Positions 24,993-36,268 of a DNA stretch of 64,000 nt are shown here, in pieces. How positions within the stretch are numbered: the stretch's first letter is position 1; every line of letters begins with the position of its first letter. The position numbers and the translations under genes were made by a program. The DNA lies in NCBI RefSeq assembly GCF_009380155.1, contig NZ_WHUV01000004.1, forward strand, positions 310,001-374,000. The letters run 5' to 3'. The notes under the pieces are model-generated. The model was not told the DNA's origin, made no database searches, and saw nothing but the letters and a program-made list of their open reading frames with translations. The stretch is from Pseudomonas piscis. GTDB taxonomy: Bacteria > Pseudomonadota > Gammaproteobacteria > Pseudomonadales > Pseudomonadaceae.

Positions 24993-26729
24993 TTACATTT
25001 GCTCCAGGACTTCGAGGCCCAGCAGTTCCAGACCTTGCTTGAGGGTACGCCGGGTCAGCTCGGTCAGGCGCAGGCGGCTATTCATCTGCTCGGGAGTCTC
25101 GGCTGCCAGGATCGGGCAGTTTTCGTAGAAGCTGGAGAACAGCCCGGCCACATCGTACAGGTAGCTGCACAGCACGTGTGGGGTGCCTTTTTCGGCAACG
25201 TTGTTGAGGATCTCGCCAAACTGCGCCAGGCGCGCTGCCAGCTCCAGCTCCTGGGCGGCGTGCAGCTCGATCTTGCCCTGGACCTGGCTGAAGTCCTTGC
25301 CCAGCTTGCGGAACACGCCGGCAGCGCGGGTGTAGGCGTACAGCAGGTAGGGCGCGGTATTGCCTTCGAAGTTGAGCATCAGGTCGAAGTTGAAGCTGTA
25401 GTCGCTGGTGCGGTGCTTGGACAGGTCGGCGTACTTCACCGAGTCGATGCCCACCACCTTGGCGATGCGCCGCAGGTCGGCTTCCGGCAGCTGCGGGTTC
25501 TTTTCCTTCACCAGGGCGTAGGCCCGCTCCTCGGCTTCGGTCAGCAGGTCGATCAGCTTCACGGTGCCGCCGTCACGGGTCTTGAACGGACGGCCGTCGG
25601 CGCCGTTCATGGTGCCGAAGCCCATGTGCTCCATGTCCATCGGATGGGTGACGAAGCCGGCCTTGTGGGCCACTGCGAACACTTGCTGGAAGTGCAGGGC
25701 CTGGCGCTGGTCGACGAAGTACAGGGCGCGGTCGGCCTTGAGCTTGCCGCTGCGGTAGCGCACGGCGGCCAGGTCGGTGGTGGCGTACAGGTAGCCGCCG
25801 CCGGCCTTGACGATGATCACTGGCAGCGGCTCGCCCTCGGCGTTCTTGAACTCGTCGAGGAACACGCACTGGGCGCCATTGCTCTCCACCAGCATGCCCT
25901 GGGCCTTGAGGTCGTTGACCACGTTGATCAGGTCATCGTTGTAGGCGCTCTCGCCCATCACGTCGGCCATGGTCAGCTTGACGTTGAGCAGCTCGTAGAT
26001 CTTCTGGCAGTGGGACAGGGAGATGTCCTTGAACTTGGTCCACAGGGCCAGGCAGTCCGGGTCGCCGGCCTGCAGCTTGACCACCAGGCTCCGGGCGCGG
26101 TCGGCGAAGGCTTCGGACTCGTCGAAGCGTTGCTTGGCGGCGCGGTAGAAATTCTCCAGGTCCGACAGCTCGTCGCTGGTGATGGGGTTCTCTTCCAGGT
26201 AGGCCATCAGCATGCCGAACTGGGTACCCCAGTCGCCCACGTGGTTCTGGCGGATCACGGTGTCGCCGAGGAACTCCAGGACCCGCGCCACGCCGTCGCC
26301 GATGATGGTGGAGCGCAGGTGGCCAACGTGCATTTCCTTGGCCAGGTTGGGCGCCGACATGTCGATCACGGTGCGTTGCGCCGGGCCGGCCTTGCGCACG
26401 TTCAGGTGGGCGTCGTCGAGCGCTGCGTCCAGGCGCGCGGCCAGGGCCTGGGTGTTCTGGAAGAAGTTGATGAAGCCCGGGCCGGCGATTTCCGCCTTGC
26501 TCAGGTTCTCGTCGGCCGGCAGGGCGGCGATGATCTTTTCCGCCAGGTCGCGCGGTTTCATGCCGGCCGGCTTGGCCAGCATCATGGCGATGTTGCTGGC
26601 GAAGTCGCCATGGGTCTTGTCGCGGGTGTTCTCGACCTGGATCGCCGGCGCCAGGCCTTCTGGCAACACACCTTCGGCGACGAGTTGGGTGATGGCTTGC
26701 TGGATGAGCTGGCGAATGGTGTCTTTCAT
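24993..26729 (-). CDS. argS: Arginyl-tRNA synthetase
   Basis: 578 aa from ATG 26729 (MKDTIRQLIQQAI), the usual size. Class I synthetase with HVGH (134-137) as the HIGH signature in SAPNLAKEMHVGHLRSTIIG, an N-terminal Add-1 domain and a C-terminal DALR anticodon domain. As in most ArgRS, no standard KMSKS is present. Upstream in-frame codons are not part of the family. Confidence 0.97.
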   Translation of the reverse strand: MKDTIRQLIQQAITQLVAEGVLPEGLAPAIQVENTRDKTHGDFASNIAMMLAKPAGMKPRDLAEKIIAALPADENLSKAEIAGPGFINFFQNTQALAARLDAALDDAHLNVRKAGPAQRTVIDMSAPNLAKEMHVGHLRSTIIGDGVARVLEFLGDTVIRQNHVGDWGTQFGMLMAYLEENPITSDELSDLENFYRAAKQRFDESEAFADRARSLVVKLQAGDPDCLALWTKFKDISLSHCQKIYELLNVKLTMADVMGESAYNDDLINVVNDLKAQGMLVESNGAQCVFLDEFKNAEGEPLPVIIVKAGGGYLYATTDLAAVRYRSGKLKADRALYFVDQRQALHFQQVFAVAHKAGFVTHPMDMEHMGFGTMNGADGRPFKTRDGGTVKLIDLLTEAEERAYALVKEKNPQLPEADLRRIAKVVGIDSVKYADLSKHRTSDYSFNFDLMLNFEGNTAPYLLYAYTRAAGVFRKLGKDFSQVQGKIELHAAQELELAARLAQFGEILNNVAEKGTPHVLCSYLYDVAGLFSSFYENCPILAAETPEQMNSRLRLTELTRRTLKQGLELLGLEVLEQM

Positions 26730-26891
26730 GGTCTTCTCTTTCGACCGCTGGCGCGGCGGCGCTTCGGTGCGCAGGTGGAAAAACTGGGCATTATCCGTTG
26801 CCAAGGGCAGGTTGCCAACCTTTGGGGGGTGAGCGGCAAGCGAGCCGGTCGCAGGCTGCTTATTACAGCTTGGAGCAACTGGGGCGGCGGC

Positions 26892-29111
<2,220 letters not shown>

Positions 29112-29278
29112 GCGGGGGAGTCTCACAGGACAGGCGATGGATAGGGGTCGGAGCCTAACAGACGAGCGGTGGAGTGTCCTGCACAAGCGTATGGGCGGGC
29201 CGTGGAGGGCCAGCCAGGGCGAGGGCTGGCCTGTCAAGCTCACGAGGATTTTTTCTGATGGGGGGTTATGCGGATCCC

Positions 29279-29306
29279 TTGCGCGATTGCTTGGGTCTGG
29301 TAGAAT
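29279..29306 (+). promoter_or_regulatory. Sigma-70 promoter of rpmE
   Basis: -35 TTGCGC (29279-29284), 16-base spacer, -10 TAGAAT (29301-29306) preceded by TGG, about 70 bases before rpmE. Confidence 0.7.
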
Positions 29307-29375
29307 CCGCGCCCTAATTCGTGCGGTATTCAACAATAGTGTTGGGTGGCGGCACGCTAGCCTGAGGAATTCATC

Positions 29376-29597
29376 ATGAAAGCCGATATCCATCCAGTAT
29401 ACGAAGCCATTACCGCTACTTGCAGCTGCGGTAACGTCATCGAAACTCGCTCCACCCTGGCCAAGCCTCTGAGCCTGGACGTGTGCAACGAGTGCCACCC
29501 GTTCTACACCGGTAAGCAGAAGACTCTGGACGTTGGCGGTCGTGTCGACAAGTTCAAGTCGCGCTTCGGTGCTTTCGGCGCAACGAAAAAGGCCTGA
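29376..29597 (+). CDS. rpmE: 50S ribosomal protein L31 (Zn-binding form)
   Basis: 73 aa. Cys16, Cys18, Cys37 and Cys40 form the C+ zinc site, so this is the zinc-containing RpmE rather than the zinc-free RpmE2 (YkgM). GAGGAA precedes the ATG. Divergent from priA, as in other pseudomonads. Confidence 0.98.
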   Translation: MKADIHPVYEAITATCSCGNVIETRSTLAKPLSLDVCNECHPFYTGKQKTLDVGGRVDKFKSRFGAFGATKKA

Positions 29598-29638
29598 GGC
29601 TGATCGTTCTGGAAAGCCGATACCGACTTTCCTCGCTG

Positions 29639-30424
29639 ATGAAAAAGGCGTCCCTGGTGGGCGCCTTTTTTGTGCCTGCGATTTGGCTGACAGCTGCCCA
29701 GGCATTCTGCCCGGCACCCGTGCCGGCGACCGTGGTTCCTGCGAGCGTGCTGCGGGTGGTGGATGGCGACACCTTGCGCCTCAAGGACGGCCGCAGCGTA
29801 CGCATGATCGGTCTCAACGCGCCGGAACTGGCCAGGGGCGGACGCAAGGCCGAGCCGCTGGCGATAGCGGCGCGCAGGCGCCTGGAGCAACTGGTGGCGC
29901 AGAGCGGTGGTCGGGTCGGCCTGGTCCTCGGGCGCGAGCGGCATGATCGCTATGGCCGGACCCTGGCTCACGTCTATGGAGCCAGCGGCCTCAATTTCGA
30001 GTCCCGGTTGATCGCCGAGGGGCTCGCCTATCGCATTGCCCTGGCGCCGAATGTCGCACTGGTCGCCTGCCAGCAGGCCGCCGAAGACCACGCGCGCCGG
30101 ACCCGGCTTGGGTTATGGCGGCAATCACCTGTACTGAAAGCGGAGCAGATCCGTGCCCCGGGGTTTGCCTTGCTCTCTGGGCGGGTGAGCAAGGTCGAGC
30201 ACAATCGCAGTGGGGTTTGGATCACATTGCACGGCTCGGTTGTATTGCGCATTGCCCCCAATATCCGGGACGGCTTCGCCCCCGGGCGGCTCAAGCACCT
30301 TGCAGGACGGCGGGTCGAGGCTCGTGGCTGGGTGGTGGAGCGGCGCCGCCAGGGCGCTTCCCGGTCTGTCGGCGCGCGCTGGATGATCTCGCTGAAGGAC
30401 TCCTCGATGCTCAGGATTCCCTGA
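29639..30424 (+). CDS. Secreted thermonuclease-like protein (SNase domain)
   Basis: 261 aa. A signal peptide (MKKASLVGAFFVPAIWLTAAQA) precedes a staphylococcal-nuclease domain (about residues 35-160) with the core motifs VVDGDTLRL, RMIGLNAPEL and ERHDRYGRTLAHVY that hold the active-site Asp, Arg and Glu. A further ~90-residue C-terminal part looks like an extra small beta domain. Likely a periplasmic or secreted nuclease. No ribosome site is evident and the first 11 codons form the rpmE terminator hairpin, so expression may be low or structure-controlled. Confidence 0.82.
   Translation: MKKASLVGAFFVPAIWLTAAQAFCPAPVPATVVPASVLRVVDGDTLRLKDGRSVRMIGLNAPELARGGRKAEPLAIAARRRLEQLVAQSGGRVGLVLGRERHDRYGRTLAHVYGASGLNFESRLIAEGLAYRIALAPNVALVACQQAAEDHARRTRLGLWRQSPVLKAEQIRAPGFALLSGRVSKVEHNRSGVWITLHGSVVLRIAPNIRDGFAPGRLKHLAGRRVEARGWVVERRRQGASRSVGARWMISLKDSSMLRIP
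29642..29671 (+). terminator. Intrinsic terminator of rpmE, inside the nuclease start
   Basis: AAAAAGGCG-11-GCGCCTTTTTT forms a hairpin with T6 run, 45 bases after the rpmE stop, but within codons 2-11 of the downstream nuclease gene. Confidence 0.75.
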
Positions 30425-30611
30425 AACTGAAAGAATTGTAGACATTTTTCAATTGAATTGTGAACAGTCGAAAGCCTTGTGGGCTGCGGTTCTTGGCCCA
30501 AAGTCGTAGGCTGCGGGCCTTGACAGGGGTGACTGGGCAGTCTTGTGGGGACTATGCGACACGGGTATCCTCGGCGGTCCGTCTGTCCAACAGTAAAAGC
30601 GGAATGCCCAC

Positions 30612-31880
30612 ATGTCTGATTTGAAAACTGCCGCTCTCGAATATCATGCCAATCCTCGCCCAGGGAAGCTGAGTGTCGAGCTCACCAAGGCCACTGCTAC
30701 CGCTCGCGACCTGGCGCTGGCCTACAGCCCTGGCGTAGCCGAACCGGTACGTGAGATCGCTCGCGATCCGGAACTGGCCTACAAGTACACCGGCAAAGGC
30801 AACCTGGTTGCCGTCATTTCCGATGGCACCGCTATTCTCGGCCTGGGTAACCTCGGCCCGCTGGCCTCCAAGCCGGTGATGGAAGGCAAGGGCGTGCTGT
30901 TCAAGCGTTTCGCCGGCATCGACGTGTTCGACATCGAAGTCGATGCCGAAAGCCCGCAAGCCTTCATCGACACCGTCAAGCGCATCTCCATCACCTTCGG
31001 CGGTATCAACCTGGAAGACATCAAGGCGCCGGAGTGCTTCGAGATCGAGCGCGCCCTGATCGAACAGTGCGATATCCCGGTATTCCATGATGACCAGCAC
31101 GGTACCGCCATCGTGACCGCGGCCGGCATGATCAATGCCCTGGAAATCGCCGGCAAGACCCTGGCCGAAGCCAAGATCGTCTGCCTGGGCGCCGGCGCTG
31201 CCGCCATCTCCTGCATGAAACTGCTGGTAAGCATGGGCGCGCAGATCGAGAACATCTTCATGGTCGACCGTACCGGCGTGATCCACTCCGGTCGTGACGA
31301 TCTGAACCAGTACAAGGCGGTGTTCGCCCACGCTACCGACAAGCGCACCCTGACTGACGCCCTGCAAGGTGCCGACGTGTTCGTGGGCCTGTCCGGCCCG
31401 AACCTGCTGAGCCCTGAAGGCCTGAAGTCCATGGCGCCGAACCCGATCGTGTTCGCCTGCTCCAACCCTGATCCAGAGATCGCCCCGGAACTGGCCCATG
31501 CCACCCGTGACGACGTGATCATGGCTACCGGCCGCTCGGACTACCCGAACCAGGTGAACAACGTACTGGGCTTCCCGTTCATCTTCCGTGGCGCCCTGGA
31601 CGTTCGCGCCAAGCGCATCAACGAAGAGATGAAGATCGCCGCCGCCAACGCCCTGCGCGAACTGGCCAAGCTGCCGGTGCCACAGGAAGTCTGCGACGCC
31701 TACGGCGGCATCAAGCTGGAATACGGCCGTGAATACATCATTCCGAAGCCTATGGATGCCCGCCTGATCACCGTGATCTCCGATGCTGTGGCCAAGGCCG
31801 CCATCGAGACTGGCGTAGCTACCCTGCCATATCCGAAGAACTACCCGCTGAAAAGCGTGAACGACGTGTTCAACGGCTAA
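30612..31880 (+). CDS. maeB: Malic enzyme, short form (MaeB type without PTA domain)
   Basis: 422 aa. Converts malate to pyruvate and CO2 with reduction of NAD(P). N-terminal malic domain (YSPGVAEPVREIARDPELAYKY, metal site FHDDQHGTAIV) and a Rossmann domain (CLGAGAAAISCMKLL). E. coli MaeB is about 759 aa because of a C-terminal phosphotransacetylase-like domain; that domain is absent here. Cofactor preference is not decided from sequence. Followed by a very strong terminator. Confidence 0.93.
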   Translation: MSDLKTAALEYHANPRPGKLSVELTKATATARDLALAYSPGVAEPVREIARDPELAYKYTGKGNLVAVISDGTAILGLGNLGPLASKPVMEGKGVLFKRFAGIDVFDIEVDAESPQAFIDTVKRISITFGGINLEDIKAPECFEIERALIEQCDIPVFHDDQHGTAIVTAAGMINALEIAGKTLAEAKIVCLGAGAAAISCMKLLVSMGAQIENIFMVDRTGVIHSGRDDLNQYKAVFAHATDKRTLTDALQGADVFVGLSGPNLLSPEGLKSMAPNPIVFACSNPDPEIAPELAHATRDDVIMATGRSDYPNQVNNVLGFPFIFRGALDVRAKRINEEMKIAAANALRELAKLPVPQEVCDAYGGIKLEYGREYIIPKPMDARLITVISDAVAKAAIETGVATLPYPKNYPLKSVNDVFNG

Positions 31881-31886
31881 TTGCAG

Positions 31887-31928
31887 CCCATAAAAAAACC
31901 CGGCCATCGAGCCGGGTTTTTTTATGGG
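31887..31928. terminator. Bidirectional terminator between maeB and mrcA
   Basis: Perfect 18-bp stem CCCATAAAAAAACCCGGC with its complement and a CATCGA loop, with A7 and T7 tracts at the base; works for both converging genes. Confidence 0.92.
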
Positions 31929-31930
31929 GA

Positions 31931-31985
31931 AGTTTCAAGCCTCAAGCTGCAAGGGTTCCTTGTCGCTTGAGGCTCGTAGCTTGCG
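31931..31985. repeat. Intergenic inverted repeat with AGCCTCAAGCTGCAAG
   Basis: AGCCTCAAGCTGCAAG at 31938-31953 is identical to 46983-46998; the inverted partner CGCTTGAGGCTCGTAGCTTGC follows after a short loop. A dispersed intergenic palindrome family. Confidence 0.7.
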
Positions 31986-31993
31986 CTGCTGTT

Positions 31994-34429
31994 CTAGAAC
32001 AGGTCGATCGGTGCCGCCTCGTCCGCAGGCAACGGGCTGCCAGGAGCGACGCCATTGCCCAGTTCGTTGACCGAGGGCGGGGTGTCCTCGCTCTTGAACA
32101 GCTCGAAGTAGGCGTTCGGCGTGCCCGGAGCGGCTGCACGGCCGCTGACCGGGTCGACCCGCAGGCTGAGGATGCCTTCCGGCTCGGCCAGGGTATGCGG
32201 CGGCTTGCCCTTGAGGGCCGCGCCCATGAAGTTCATCCAGATCGGCAGGGCCACGGTGCCGCCGTACTCGCGACGTCCCAGGCTCTCGGGTTGATCGAAG
32301 CCGGTCCAGACGGTGGTCACGTAGTCGGCGTTGTAGCCGGAGAACCAGGCATCCTTGGATTCGTTGGTGGTACCGGTCTTGCCGGCCAGGTCCGAACGGC
32401 CCAGGGCCAGGGCGCGGCGGCCGGTGCCCAGCTTGATCACGTCCTCGAGCATGCTGTTGAGGATGTAGGCGGTGCGTCCGTCGATCACCCGTTCGGCCAC
32501 GGCCGGGGCTTGCACTGTCGGTTGCTGTGGATTCTCGCCGGCCACGGTATTGATCGTGAAGTTGTGCTCCGGCGCGGCGATGCCGCTGCTGGCGGAGTCG
32601 CCATTGGGGACGCTGGGCGGGTTGGCGCTGAACAGCAACTCGCCGTTGCGGCTTTCGATCTTGTCGATGATATAGGGCGCGATCTTGTAGCCGCCGTTGG
32701 CAAAGGTGCTCCAGCCGGTAGCGATCTCCATCGGCGTCAGGGTCGCGGTGCCCAGGGCCAGGGACAGGTTGCGCGGCAGGTCCTGCTTGTTGAAGCCGAA
32801 CTTGCTGATGTAGTCGATAGTGCGGTCCACGCCCATGCTTTGCAGCAGGCGGATCGACACCAGGTTGCGCGATTTGTACAGCGCCTCACGCATGCGGATC
32901 GGGCCGAGGAAGGTATTGGTGTCGTTCTTCGGCCGCCAGACCTTGTCCAGGTACTCGTCGACGAACACGATCGGTGCGTCGTTCACCAGGCTGGCGGGGG
33001 TGTAGCCATTGTCCAGGGCAGCGCTGTAGATGAAAGGCTTGAAGCTGGAGCCGGGCTGGCGCTTGGCCTGCATCGCACGGTTGTAGTTGCTCTGCTCGAA
33101 GGCGAAGCCGCCGACCAGGGCGCGGATCGCCCCGTTCTGCGGGTCCAGGGTCACCAGGGCGCCCTGGGCGACCGGGATCTGGCTGAACTTCAGCGAGTCG
33201 TCCGCCTGGCGCTGTACCCGTACCAGGTCGCCGACCTGGGCTACGTCCGCCGGCTGGCGAGGAACGGCGCCCATGCTATTGGTGTTGAGGAACGGCCGGG
33301 CCCATTTCATGGTGTCCCAAGCCACATGTTCTTGGCCGTTGCGCGTCAGCACCTGGATGCCGTTCTTCTCGACCTGGATAACGATCGCCGGCTCCAGGCC
33401 GCTGATGGTTCGCTGCTTGGTCAGCTCGTTGGCCCAGGCGGCCTGGGTCTTGCCGGGCAGGCGCGATTCCGGTCCGCGGTAGCCGTGGCGCTGGTCGTAG
33501 GTCATCAACCCTTCATGAACGGCGGTGTTGGCCATTTCCTGCAGGTCGCTGGGCACCGTGGTGGTGACCCGGAAACCCTCGGTATAGGCGTCGCTGCCAT
33601 AGCGTCCGACCATTTCGGCCCGGGCCATTTCCGCGATGTATGGGGCGTTAACCTCCGGAGTCGGAACGTGATAGCTGGCGTTGAGCGGTTCGTTGACCGC
33701 CTCGGTGTAGTCCGCTTCGCTGATCTTGCCCAGCTTGTACATGCGCCCCAGGATCCAGTCACGGCGTTCCTTGCTGCGCGCCGGGTTGGCCAGGGGGTTG
33801 AAGCGTGAAGGCGCCTTGGGCAGGCCGGCGATCATCGCCATCTGCGCCAGGCTCACTTCCCGGATGGATTTGCCGTAGTACACCTGGGCTGCCGCCTCGA
33901 TGCCGTAGGCGCGGTTGCCCAGGTAGATCTTGTTGACGTAGAGCTCGAGGATCTCGTCCTTGGTCAACTGTCGCTCGATCTGCAAGGCCAGGAGGATTTC
34001 CGTGGTCTTGCGCGAGAAGCTGCGTTCGCTGGTGAGGAAGAAGTTCTTCGCTACCTGCATGGTGATGGTGCTGCCGCCGGACTGGATATGTCCGCTCTTG
34101 ACCAATTGGGTCGCGGCCCGCATCAGGCTGCTGGGATCAACTCCGTAATGGTTAGCGAAGTTGTCGTCTTCAGCACTTAGTAACGCATTGATGAAGTTGG
34201 GCGGAATTTCGGCGAAACGGATAGGAGTACGGCGCATCTCGCCGAATTCCGCGATCAACTTGCCGTCGCTGCTGTACACCCGCAGGGGAATCTGCAACTG
34301 GATGCTTCTCAGGGCCTCTACCGAAGGCAAGCCAGGACTAAGATAGAGAAACGCACCGGAGAGGGCGAGGAGTAGCCCGCAGAATACCGCTACGATGGAC
34401 CACCCGAAAAACTTCAGCAGACGAATCAA
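31994..34429 (-). CDS. mrcA: Penicillin-binding protein 1A (class A bifunctional)
   Basis: 811 aa. N-terminal membrane anchor (about 9-29), a GT51 glycosyltransferase domain with catalytic Glu in SAEDDNFANHYGVD, the PBP1A OB-like insert, and the transpeptidase domain with SxxK (GSSFKPF) and KTGTTN. Makes and cross-links peptidoglycan. Divergent from pilM, the conserved ponA/mrcA-pilM arrangement of gamma-proteobacteria. Confidence 0.97.
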   Translation of the reverse strand: MIRLLKFFGWSIVAVFCGLLLALSGAFLYLSPGLPSVEALRSIQLQIPLRVYSSDGKLIAEFGEMRRTPIRFAEIPPNFINALLSAEDDNFANHYGVDPSSLMRAATQLVKSGHIQSGGSTITMQVAKNFFLTSERSFSRKTTEILLALQIERQLTKDEILELYVNKIYLGNRAYGIEAAAQVYYGKSIREVSLAQMAMIAGLPKAPSRFNPLANPARSKERRDWILGRMYKLGKISEADYTEAVNEPLNASYHVPTPEVNAPYIAEMARAEMVGRYGSDAYTEGFRVTTTVPSDLQEMANTAVHEGLMTYDQRHGYRGPESRLPGKTQAAWANELTKQRTISGLEPAIVIQVEKNGIQVLTRNGQEHVAWDTMKWARPFLNTNSMGAVPRQPADVAQVGDLVRVQRQADDSLKFSQIPVAQGALVTLDPQNGAIRALVGGFAFEQSNYNRAMQAKRQPGSSFKPFIYSAALDNGYTPASLVNDAPIVFVDEYLDKVWRPKNDTNTFLGPIRMREALYKSRNLVSIRLLQSMGVDRTIDYISKFGFNKQDLPRNLSLALGTATLTPMEIATGWSTFANGGYKIAPYIIDKIESRNGELLFSANPPSVPNGDSASSGIAAPEHNFTINTVAGENPQQPTVQAPAVAERVIDGRTAYILNSMLEDVIKLGTGRRALALGRSDLAGKTGTTNESKDAWFSGYNADYVTTVWTGFDQPESLGRREYGGTVALPIWMNFMGAALKGKPPHTLAEPEGILSLRVDPVSGRAAAPGTPNAYFELFKSEDTPPSVNELGNGVAPGSPLPADEAAPIDLF

Positions 34430-34530
34430 GGCTTTTGGATTTCCAGAGAAAGGAATGAATTAGGCGTCGGGGTATCTACGGTCATCAGGACCGACCTACG
34501 CAGCGGGTAACCGCGGAAAAAAACGCGGGC

Positions 34531-34560
34531 ATTATAAGCATTTTCCGCCCAGAGCGTCAT
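34531..34560 (-). promoter_or_regulatory. Sigma-70 promoter of mrcA
   Basis: Minus strand -10 TATAAT (34536-34531), 18-base spacer, -35 ATGACG (34560-34555), about 100 bases before mrcA. Confidence 0.6.
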
Positions 34561-34608
34561 TTGACCGTCTGTCAAGATGCGACGATCGAGCGCACTGCGG
34601 CCCAAGGA

Positions 34609-34625
34609 ATCCGTAAGTTACGGAT
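34609..34625. promoter_or_regulatory. 17-base palindrome just upstream of pilM
   Basis: ATCCGTAA-G-TTACGGAT ends 6 bases before the pilM Shine-Dalgarno. It could be an operator or an mRNA hairpin beside the ribosome site. Confidence 0.55.
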
Positions 34626-34643
34626 AGTCATAAGGAATTGGTC

Positions 34644-35702
34644 GTGCTTGGACTATTCAGCAGAAAGCCGGGTTCCCTGGTGGGAATCGATATCCAGTCG
34701 ACGGCGGTGACGCTCCTGGCCTTGAGTCGCCAGGGCCCGGGCTACCGGGTCGAGGCCTATGCCCGGGAACCCCTGCCGCCTGGGGTGGTGCAGGAACCCT
34801 TGATCGTCGACCCCGAGGCCCTGGCCGAGACCCTGTCCCGTGTTTGGCTAACAAGTGCTACCGACATGCGCAACGTCGCGGTGGCGCTACCTGGTGAAGT
34901 GGTGATCAGCAAGCTGATCGAGATGCCGGCCGGGCTATCGGAGCAGGAGCTGGAAAGCCAGGTCGCCCTGGAGGCCGAGCAGTACATCCCCTACCCGCTG
35001 GAAGACGTAGCCATCGATTTCGAGGTGCAAGGGCCTGTGCCTGGCAACTCACCGCGCAACCAGGTGCTGCTGGTGGCATGCCACAACGAGCATGTCGAAT
35101 CCCTGGTCTCGGCACTGGCCCTGGCTGATCTCAGGGTCCAGGTGGTGGAAACCCAGCCCCTGGCCCTGGAACGTTGCCTGGCGCTGCTGGGCAGCAGCCA
35201 ACCCCTTGCACCCCAAGCGACCCTGGCCCTGTTCGATATCGGCCTGGATCGCAGCACCTTCAAGGTGATGCAAGGGCAACGAGTCATCCATGGCCACGAG
35301 CAGCCGTTCGGTAGCCGACAACTGTTGGATGACCTGCAAGGGCATGGGTTGACGCTGGACGAGGCATTGCTGGCCCAACGCCAGGAGCGTTTGCCCCAAG
35401 ACTGCATTGGCGAGGTGCTGCGTGCTTTCGAGGGGGAGCTTGTGCAGCAGGCGACCCGTTCGTTACAACAGTTCGCCGGTTCACCCCAGCGACGCCAGGT
35501 GGACCTGTTGCTGCTGGCGGGGAGCGCCAGTCGCCTCCATGGCCTGGCGCTTTGCGTGGAGCAGTCCCTGGCTGTGGCTACCTGTATCGCCAATCCTTTT
35601 CGTGACATGTCCAGCGGTGCCGGGGTGGATGCCCGGGCGCTCGCCGACCAGGCGCCGAGCTTGCTGCTCGCCTGCGGCCTGGCCTTGAGAGGAGTGCACT
35701 GA
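34644..35702 (+). CDS. pilM: Type IV pilus inner-membrane platform protein PilM
   Basis: 352 aa from GTG 34644 (MLGLFSRKPGSLVGIDIQST), with AAGGA 7 bases upstream; an in-frame TTG 6 bases earlier is less likely. Actin/FtsA-like cytoplasmic ATP-binding protein with the first phosphate loop at GIDIQSTAVTLL and AIDFEVQG. It binds the N-terminus of PilN and links the pilus assembly platform to the outer-membrane secretin. First gene of pilMNOPQ. Confidence 0.95.
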   Translation: MLGLFSRKPGSLVGIDIQSTAVTLLALSRQGPGYRVEAYAREPLPPGVVQEPLIVDPEALAETLSRVWLTSATDMRNVAVALPGEVVISKLIEMPAGLSEQELESQVALEAEQYIPYPLEDVAIDFEVQGPVPGNSPRNQVLLVACHNEHVESLVSALALADLRVQVVETQPLALERCLALLGSSQPLAPQATLALFDIGLDRSTFKVMQGQRVIHGHEQPFGSRQLLDDLQGHGLTLDEALLAQRQERLPQDCIGEVLRAFEGELVQQATRSLQQFAGSPQRRQVDLLLLAGSASRLHGLALCVEQSLAVATCIANPFRDMSSGAGVDARALADQAPSLLLACGLALRGVH

Positions 35703-36268
35703 TGTCCCGGATCAACCTGCTGCCCTGGCGTGAAGCTTCGCGGGAACTGCGTCGTCGGCGGTTCTTCCAGGTGCTGGCGGCGATGGTGGTATTGGGGAGC
35801 GCGGTGATCCTGCTGGCGGACGCCTATATTTCCCGGGTGGTCGAGCGGCTGCATCTGCGCAACCAGTATCTGCAACAGGTGGTGGCAAGTCAGGACGATC
35901 GGATCGCCAGCCTTCACGAACTCAAGTCGCAGCGCCAGGAGCTTCTCGAGCGCATGAAGAACATCGAGGAGTTGCAGGGCAACCGTTCGTCCGGAGTGCA
36001 GATCTTCGAGCAACTGGCCCGTAGCTTGCCTGATGGCGTTTATCTCACTGATGTCGAGCAACGGGGGCGGAGCCTGGATATCAGCGGCGCCGCCGAGTCC
36101 AACGAGCGGGTTTCCGAATTGCTGCGCAACCTGCAGTTCGCCGAGGGTTTTACTGTCCCTGAACTGGGTGAGGTCCGGCATGCCGCGGATGGGGAGCTGG
36201 GCTTGTCCAACCGGTTTCGGCTCAAGGTGCAGCAAGTGCCGGTGTCATCGCTGGATTCGGGGCCGTGA
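35702..36268 (+). CDS. pilN: Type IV pilus assembly protein PilN
   Basis: 188 aa. Begins with the short cytoplasmic INLLPWR motif that inserts into PilM, then one membrane helix (about 21-40), a coiled-coil and a ferredoxin-like periplasmic domain. Pairs with PilO. Its ATG shares one base with the pilM stop (TGATG). Confidence 0.95.
   Translation: MSRINLLPWREASRELRRRRFFQVLAAMVVLGSAVILLADAYISRVVERLHLRNQYLQQVVASQDDRIASLHELKSQRQELLERMKNIEELQGNRSSGVQIFEQLARSLPDGVYLTDVEQRGRSLDISGAAESNERVSELLRNLQFAEGFTVPELGEVRHAADGELGLSNRFRLKVQQVPVSSLDSGP

Noticed and set aside
29112..29717. N-terminal extension of PriA to 941 residues
   Set aside because: It would run antisense through rpmE and its promoter. The GTG at 29111 gives the normal 739-aa PriA.
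30520..30548. Promoter for maeB starting at TTGACA (30520)
   Set aside because: The -35 is perfect but no acceptable -10 lies 15-19 bases downstream.
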